DNA of 10,585 nucleotides. Source: Thiotrichales bacterium. Its GTDB lineage: Bacteria > Pseudomonadota > Gammaproteobacteria > Thiomicrospirales > Thiomicrospiraceae. Below the pieces are notes generated by a model. The model saw nothing but the letters and a program-made list of their open reading frames with translations. It was not told where the DNA came from and searched no databases. Below are positions 6,419 through 10,585 of this stretch, one piece after another. The translations under genes were made by a program, and so were the position numbers. The first letter of the stretch is position 1; every line of letters starts with the position of its first letter. Location of the stretch: positions 1 through 10,585 of the forward strand of contig JACXUQ010000024.1 in assembly GCA_014763835.1 (NCBI GenBank), written 5' to 3'.

Positions 6419-8332
6419 TTAAGCCAATTTACCTGGGTAGTTTTCGATACCTGGGTTGTCCTTAACACCTTTAAGAACTGGGTGGTTAACTTTCTTAAGC
6501 TTCATATCACCTTTGTGACGACGTAGGTAGTCAGCAGCTACGTCCCACATCAAGCGGCCAGAACCAACTGAGTCAACCTGCGCCCAACCGGCAACAGTGT
6601 ATGTTTTGTTAGCTTCAAGCGGCGTACCGTCATCCAAACGCATGTCAGTAATACGCTTACCGAATTCTGCATTTGGCTCACAGGTGTAGTCCATACCACC
6701 TAGACGCACCATATCACCACCTGATTGCAGGTATGGGTCTTTTTGGAACAAGTTTTCACAGATACCTTCTAGGATATCTTTCATTTGCGCACCGGTTACA
6801 GTTGACTTGTAAGTCTCACCGTAAGTCATAGATGTTTCGTCCATAACGCGTTCCATCGTGATGGTTTCGCCTGCCAATACAGAAGTACCCCAACGAACAC
6901 CTGCAGACATCGCGATTTGCGTATCATGCTCTTCACGCAATGAGTTTACGATGATCTGGTCCCAAGTACCCATGAAGTTACCACGACGGTACAGAGTTTC
7001 TTCAGCAACCGCCAGCTCTTCACTCAGGATTTCGCCGTAAGTTTTGCCTAGGCGCTCTTTGCTGTAGTAGTAGTCAGGGTTACGTGATTCGATGATATTA
7101 GTGTCATACTTTTTCGCCCACAGGTGGTCGATGAAAGTCGTTACTTCTTTGTCTGCATCCAGAATGTTTGAGAATACAGGCAATAGTTTGTAGTCAACGC
7201 CTTTCAACTTACCGTTAACGATGTCAAGGTCCATACAACCCACGAATTTACCGTTAGAACCGGCGTTGGTTACGTGACATACACCGCCTTCTGGCGTCTT
7301 AACAGGGATAATCTTAGGAAGACCGTCGTGCGTGTGACCACCGAAAATAGCATCGATACCAGAAACGCGTGAAGCCATCTTGATATCTACGTCCATACCG
7401 TTGTGAGAGATCATCACGATTGCCGCTGGTTTTTCTTTTTCGCGGATCGCTTCAACCAACTCTTGCAATGCGTCTTCACGTAGACCGAATGACCAGTCCG
7501 GGAAGTTTGATTGTGGGTTAGCGTTAGCTGTACGTGGGAACGCTTGACCAACCACAGCGATACGCTCGCCGTTTACGATTTTGATGGTGTATGGTTTGAA
7601 TGCGCGTGCTTCGTCTTCGCTGTACAAACCAGTACCGTTATGGCGTTCTACCATTTCGCGGTAAGCGTCACCGAACAAAGAGTCCTCTTTGATACGGATG
7701 TTTTGCGCCAGGAACTCACCTTTGAAGTTGTTCAGGTTACGCAACACTTCTTCTTCAGTGTAAGTAAATTCCCAGTGACCGGTCATGATGTCTACACCCA
7801 ACAGGTTAGACGCTTCAACCATGTCACCACCGCGTGTCCACAACGCAGTAGCTGAACCGTGCCACAAGTCACCGCCGTCCATAGTCAAGGTATTTTCACG
7901 ACCGCCCGCTTGTTCGCGCAACTTGTCCAGCAACGTTTTAACGTGCGCGAAACCACCTACTTTACCGTAAGTTTCAGACGCTTCCTGGAAATTGATGTAA
8001 GTGAAAGCGTGCGCCAGAGGCGTGCCTTCTTTAACACCGATCTCTTTCAACAGTTTTGTACCTACAACGTGTGGCAATTTACCGAAAGCAGGACCAGTAC
8101 CCAAGTTTACGTTTGGTTCACGGAAATAGATCGGCTTTAATTGCGCGTGGGTATCTGTAATGTGCAGAAGACGAACCTTGCCTTTCATTGGCTGGTTGTA
8201 GATTTCTGCAGATGCTTTAGCAGCCGCTGCCTTGTCTGCACCACCTGACATGGCGCTCGCTGTACCTGGTAACATCCCTGCGGCCGCAGCCATAGACATT
8301 ACGTGTAAAAATTCACGACGATTTAAAGACAT
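6419..8332 (-). CDS. soxB: Thiosulfohydrolase SoxB
   Basis: SoxB hydrolyses the terminal sulfone from the thiosulfate-derived adduct carried on SoxYZ, releasing sulfate in the periplasm. The 637-residue product belongs to the calcineurin-like/5'-nucleotidase family with a dinuclear metal (manganese) site. A Tat signal (NRREFLHVM, hydrophobic alanine-rich stretch, likely cleavage after TASA near 27) fits export of a folded metalloenzyme. Metal-site residues are visible: D60 and H62 (ITDTH), D155 (DGGDLWHGS), GHWEFTYT (185-192) replacing the nucleotidase GNHEFD and diagnostic of SoxB, H310 (SHNGMD), and H333/H335 (GGHTHDGLP). The C-terminal 5'-nucleotidase domain runs from about 430 to 600. The start is supported by GGAGAGAG a few bases upstream. 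No other sox gene is in the window; the neighbours are purL upstream and a convergent DsrE-like gene. It has its own promoter and terminator. Confidence 0.98.
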   Translation of the reverse strand: MSLNRREFLHVMSMAAAAGMLPGTASAMSGGADKAAAAKASAEIYNQPMKGKVRLLHITDTHAQLKPIYFREPNVNLGTGPAFGKLPHVVGTKLLKEIGVKEGTPLAHAFTYINFQEASETYGKVGGFAHVKTLLDKLREQAGGRENTLTMDGGDLWHGSATALWTRGGDMVEASNLLGVDIMTGHWEFTYTEEEVLRNLNNFKGEFLAQNIRIKEDSLFGDAYREMVERHNGTGLYSEDEARAFKPYTIKIVNGERIAVVGQAFPRTANANPQSNFPDWSFGLREDALQELVEAIREKEKPAAIVMISHNGMDVDIKMASRVSGIDAIFGGHTHDGLPKIIPVKTPEGGVCHVTNAGSNGKFVGCMDLDIVNGKLKGVDYKLLPVFSNILDADKEVTTFIDHLWAKKYDTNIIESRNPDYYYSKERLGKTYGEILSEELAVAEETLYRRGNFMGTWDQIIVNSLREEHDTQIAMSAGVRWGTSVLAGETITMERVMDETSMTYGETYKSTVTGAQMKDILEGICENLFQKDPYLQSGGDMVRLGGMDYTCEPNAEFGKRITDMRLDDGTPLEANKTYTVAGWAQVDSVGSGRLMWDVAADYLRRHKGDMKLKKVNHPVLKGVKDNPGIENYPGKLA

Positions 8333-8399
8333 TCGGTCTCTCTCCGTTTTAGTTTTAAGATGCGTAGCCCGCTAAACTCAACAGGCCACCTTTTAAAAA

Positions 8400-8458
8400 A
8401 GTCAAACAAATTTACTGGCCCGGGTGAGCAAAGTCAAATAAACGAAAGTTATTTGACT
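8400..8458. promoter_or_regulatory. Repeated half-sites AGTCAAAYAA at the soxB promoter (candidate operator)
   Basis: AGTCAAATAA (8432-8441) and TTATTTGACT (8449-8458) form a perfect 10-bp inverted repeat with a 7-base spacer. A third copy, AGTCAAACAA (8400-8409), lies in direct orientation 32 bp from the first, about three helical turns. The inner arm covers the -35 and the third copy covers the predicted start of transcription. The layout fits a dimeric regulator with an extra half-site, or a looped repressor. The 10-bp dyad could also form a hairpin in RNA read through from purL, but no T run follows. The regulator is unknown to me. Confidence 0.5.
8409..8437 (-). promoter_or_regulatory. 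Putative soxB promoter
   Basis: On the minus strand TTGACT (8432-8437, five of six) and TAAATT (8409-8414, four of six) are separated by exactly 17 bp. Transcription would begin near 8402, giving a leader of about 70 nt. The -35 element lies inside one arm of an inverted repeat, so binding there would affect polymerase directly. Confidence 0.6.
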
Positions 8459-8506
8459 ATAAGGTTTCTGGTATAAGAACTTTTGCTAACCCTATTAATT
8501 AAGCTC

Positions 8507-10585
8507 TTAACCTACCCACTTACGCGCATTACGGAACAGACGCATCCAAGGTGCATCCTCCATCCAGTCATCCGGATGCCATGAGTTCTGTACGGTACGG
8601 AACACACGCTCCGGGTGCGGCATCATGATAGTGACGCGACCATCCGGCGTGGTCAGTCCGGTCATCCCGTTTGCCGTGCCGTTCGGGTTGAATGGGTAAG
8701 TTTCGGTCGGATTGCCTTGCGCATCCACATAACGCACGCCTACCAAGCCTTCGACCTGAGAAGAATTACCCGCACCGAAATCCATGCGCCCTTCACCGTG
8801 CGCTACCGCAACCGGAATGCGCGAACCTTCCATGCCTTTCAGCAGAATGGAAGGTGACTCCTGGATTTCAACCAGTGAGAAGCGCGCTTCAAATTGCTCT
8901 GACGTATTACGTACAAACGCCGGCCAGTTTTCAGCACCCGGGATAATCTCTTTGAGGTTGGAAAGCATCTGGCAGCCATTACAAACACCCAAGGTGAAGG
9001 TATCTTCACGCTTAAAGAAACCTTCAAACGTGGAACGCGCCGTGTCATTAAACAGAATGGAGTTCGCCCATCCGCGCCCGGCACCCAGAACGTCACCGTA
9101 AGAGAAGCCACCACACGCGACCAAACCGCGGAAATCGTCGAATTTAACCGCGCCGGACAACACATCCGACATATGCACGTCAATCGCATCAAAACCGGCT
9201 TTAGTAAACGCCGCTGCCATTTCCTGCTGACCGTTTACACCTTGCTCACGCAAAATAGCCACCTTGGGACGGGACTTGCCGGCAAATTCAGCGGTGATGT
9301 CCTCATTAATATCAAAGGTCAATTTCACTGACAGTTCGGTATTGGCGTCATTGTCGATTGCATCGAAGGCCTGCCTGGCGCAATCGGCATTGTCACGCAG
9401 CGCCTGCATACGGTAAGACGTTTCCGACCACCACTTCTGCAAGGTTTTGCGTGGCTTGCTCAACACAGCCTTGCCATGCGCGTTAATGACAATTTGGTCA
9501 TCCTGCGCAGGCGAACCGATCCAGTGCGCCATTTCGCTCAAACCGTTAGCAGCAAGAATGTCGGCGACACGCGTCTTATCCGCTGCCTTAACCTGAACAA
9601 CCACACCCAATTCCTCGGCACACAACGCAGCCACCGGTTCATTACCCAATGCGGAAACATCGACATTCAAACCGCAATGGCCGGCAAACGCCATCTCTGT
9701 CAAGGTTACCAACAGACCGCCGTCGGCGCGGTCGTGATAAGCCACCATCAAGTCTTCGGCCAACATCGCTTGTGTGGCATTGAATAGATTAATCAGATCA
9801 TCCGCCGAATCCAGATCGGCAGCAACATCCCCAATTTGGTTATAAACCTGTGCCAAACAGCTTGCACCGATACGGTTTTGACCACGACCCAAGTCAATCA
9901 CCAACAATTCCGTGTCACCCAAATCAGTACGCAACTGCGGTGTGACCGTCTTGCGCACATCTTCAACCGGTGCAAATGCCGTGATATTTAAAGACACTGG
10001 TGAAATCACCGCCTTGTCCTGATCGCCGTCTTTCCAAACGGTTTTCATCGACATGGAGTCTTTACCCACCGGTACAGCGATTCCCAATGCAGGACACAAC
10101 TCCAAGCCGACGGTTTCAACGGCATCATACAGAGCCGAATCCTCGCCCGGATGGCCTGCCGCGGCCATCCAGTTGGCCGACAATTTAATGTCACTGATTT
10201 TGGCGATTTTTGTACAGGCAATATTGGTAATTGATTCAGCGATTGCCAAACGCGCCGAGGCCTTAGGATTAATCAAGGCAACCGGTGGACGTTCGCCCGA
10301 AGCCATTGCCTCACCCGTGTAACCGTTGTAATCAGAACAGGTGATGCCTGCGTTGGCCACCGGCACCTGCCAAGGGCCGACCATCTGGTCACGCGTGACC
10401 ATGCCGGTGATCGTACGGTCACCAATGGTAATCAGGAAAGACTTGTCGGCAATCGTCGGCAACTTCAACAAACGTTCTGTTGCGTCTTCCAGATCGATCA
10501 CAGCCGTCTCAAAACCCGGTTGCGGAATCAGACGCGATTCAACTTTGCGATGCATCTTAGGCGGCTTGCCCAACAACACATTCAA
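8507..10585 (-). CDS. purL: Phosphoribosylformylglycinamidine synthase PurL, C-terminal part (5' end cut by window edge)
   Basis: PurL converts FGAR, glutamine and ATP to FGAM in the fourth step of purine synthesis. The visible 692 residues are the C-terminal half of the large fused form (about 1,290-1,300 residues in gammaproteobacteria); the frame is open to the right edge, so the first codon shown is not a start. In fragment numbering, the second half of the synthetase core runs to about 430, with ANAGITCSDYNGYTGEAMASGERPP (the stretch from 77) and VPVGKDSMSMKTVW (171-184). The glutamine amidotransferase domain spans about 438-692, with the nucleophile C535 in GVCNGCQ and partners H657/E659 in MPHPER. 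From the nucleophile to the end is 157 residues, close to 160 in E. coli. No convincing terminator follows; soxB begins about 174 nt later from its own promoter. Confidence 0.98.
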   Translation of the reverse strand: MNVLLGKPPKMHRKVESRLIPQPGFETAVIDLEDATERLLKLPTIADKSFLITIGDRTITGMVTRDQMVGPWQVPVANAGITCSDYNGYTGEAMASGERPPVALINPKASARLAIAESITNIACTKIAKISDIKLSANWMAAAGHPGEDSALYDAVETVGLELCPALGIAVPVGKDSMSMKTVWKDGDQDKAVISPVSLNITAFAPVEDVRKTVTPQLRTDLGDTELLVIDLGRGQNRIGASCLAQVYNQIGDVAADLDSADDLINLFNATQAMLAEDLMVAYHDRADGGLLVTLTEMAFAGHCGLNVDVSALGNEPVAALCAEELGVVVQVKAADKTRVADILAANGLSEMAHWIGSPAQDDQIVINAHGKAVLSKPRKTLQKWWSETSYRMQALRDNADCARQAFDAIDNDANTELSVKLTFDINEDITAEFAGKSRPKVAILREQGVNGQQEMAAAFTKAGFDAIDVHMSDVLSGAVKFDDFRGLVACGGFSYGDVLGAGRGWANSILFNDTARSTFEGFFKREDTFTLGVCNGCQMLSNLKEIIPGAENWPAFVRNTSEQFEARFSLVEIQESPSILLKGMEGSRIPVAVAHGEGRMDFGAGNSSQVEGLVGVRYVDAQGNPTETYPFNPNGTANGMTGLTTPDGRVTIMMPHPERVFRTVQNSWHPDDWMEDAPWMRLFRNARKWVG

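Noticed and set aside
6419..8332. Lower GC of soxB compared with purL as a sign of recent transfer
   Set aside because: glyA shows a similar dip in sampled stretches. Biased codon use in highly expressed genes explains both, and no mobile-element remnants flank soxB.
8500..8512. Small inverted repeat TTAAG-AG-CTTAA at the purL stop as a terminator
   Set aside because: The stem is five mostly A:T pairs with a 2-base loop and no following T run, too weak to terminate.
1..10585. CRISPR array, insertion sequence, tRNA or rRNA genes, riboswitch
   Set aside because: No spaced direct repeats, transposase-like frame, cloverleaf or recognisable aptamer core seen on either strand.

Overview
The window reads as chromosomal DNA of a sulfur-oxidising gammaproteobacterium. 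The Thiomicrospira / Hydrogenovibrio / Thiomicrorhabdus group is my best guess. The reasons are a full-length SoxB thiosulfohydrolase that stands outside any sox cluster, an EttA whose catalytic glutamates fall at the same residue numbers as in E. coli, and gammaproteobacterial-type GlyA, NrdR and fused PurL. The genus is an inference from gene content; no 16S rRNA gene is present.

Layout, left to right. (1) Positions 1-2846 hold three minus-strand genes: glyA (serine hydroxymethyltransferase), then a perfect hairpin terminator, then nrdR (ribonucleotide reductase repressor) and ribD (riboflavin deaminase/reductase). ribD starts 24 nt after nrdR ends and runs off the left edge. (2) Positions 2847-3040 are a divergent regulatory region between glyA and ettA, with several inverted repeats. 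(3) Positions 3041-6154 hold a compact plus-strand gene group with 21-24 nt gaps: ettA (ABC-F translation factor), a PAS-GGDEF protein whose GGDEF signature is degenerate, and an exported DsrE-like protein. A 22-bp perfect hairpin terminator closes it. (4) Positions 6419-8332 hold soxB on the minus strand, with its own terminator and a promoter overlapped by a 10-bp inverted repeat and a third half-site. (5) Positions 8507-10585 hold the C-terminal part of purL on the minus strand, running off the right edge.

Functionally, glyA (one-carbon units), purL (purines), nrdR (deoxynucleotide control) and ribD (flavin) are core nucleotide and cofactor metabolism. The middle group may link a translation factor, a probable non-catalytic c-di-GMP-type sensor and a periplasmic sulfur-handling protein, but only their adjacency supports a link. 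SoxB would act in the periplasm in thiosulfate oxidation, and the exported DsrE-like protein, encoded convergently next to it, is predicted to share that compartment.

I found no mobile element, CRISPR array, RNA gene or clear new multi-gene system. The points most worth a second look are the repeat architecture at the soxB promoter, the degenerate GGDEF protein in the ettA group, and the exported DsrE-like protein.
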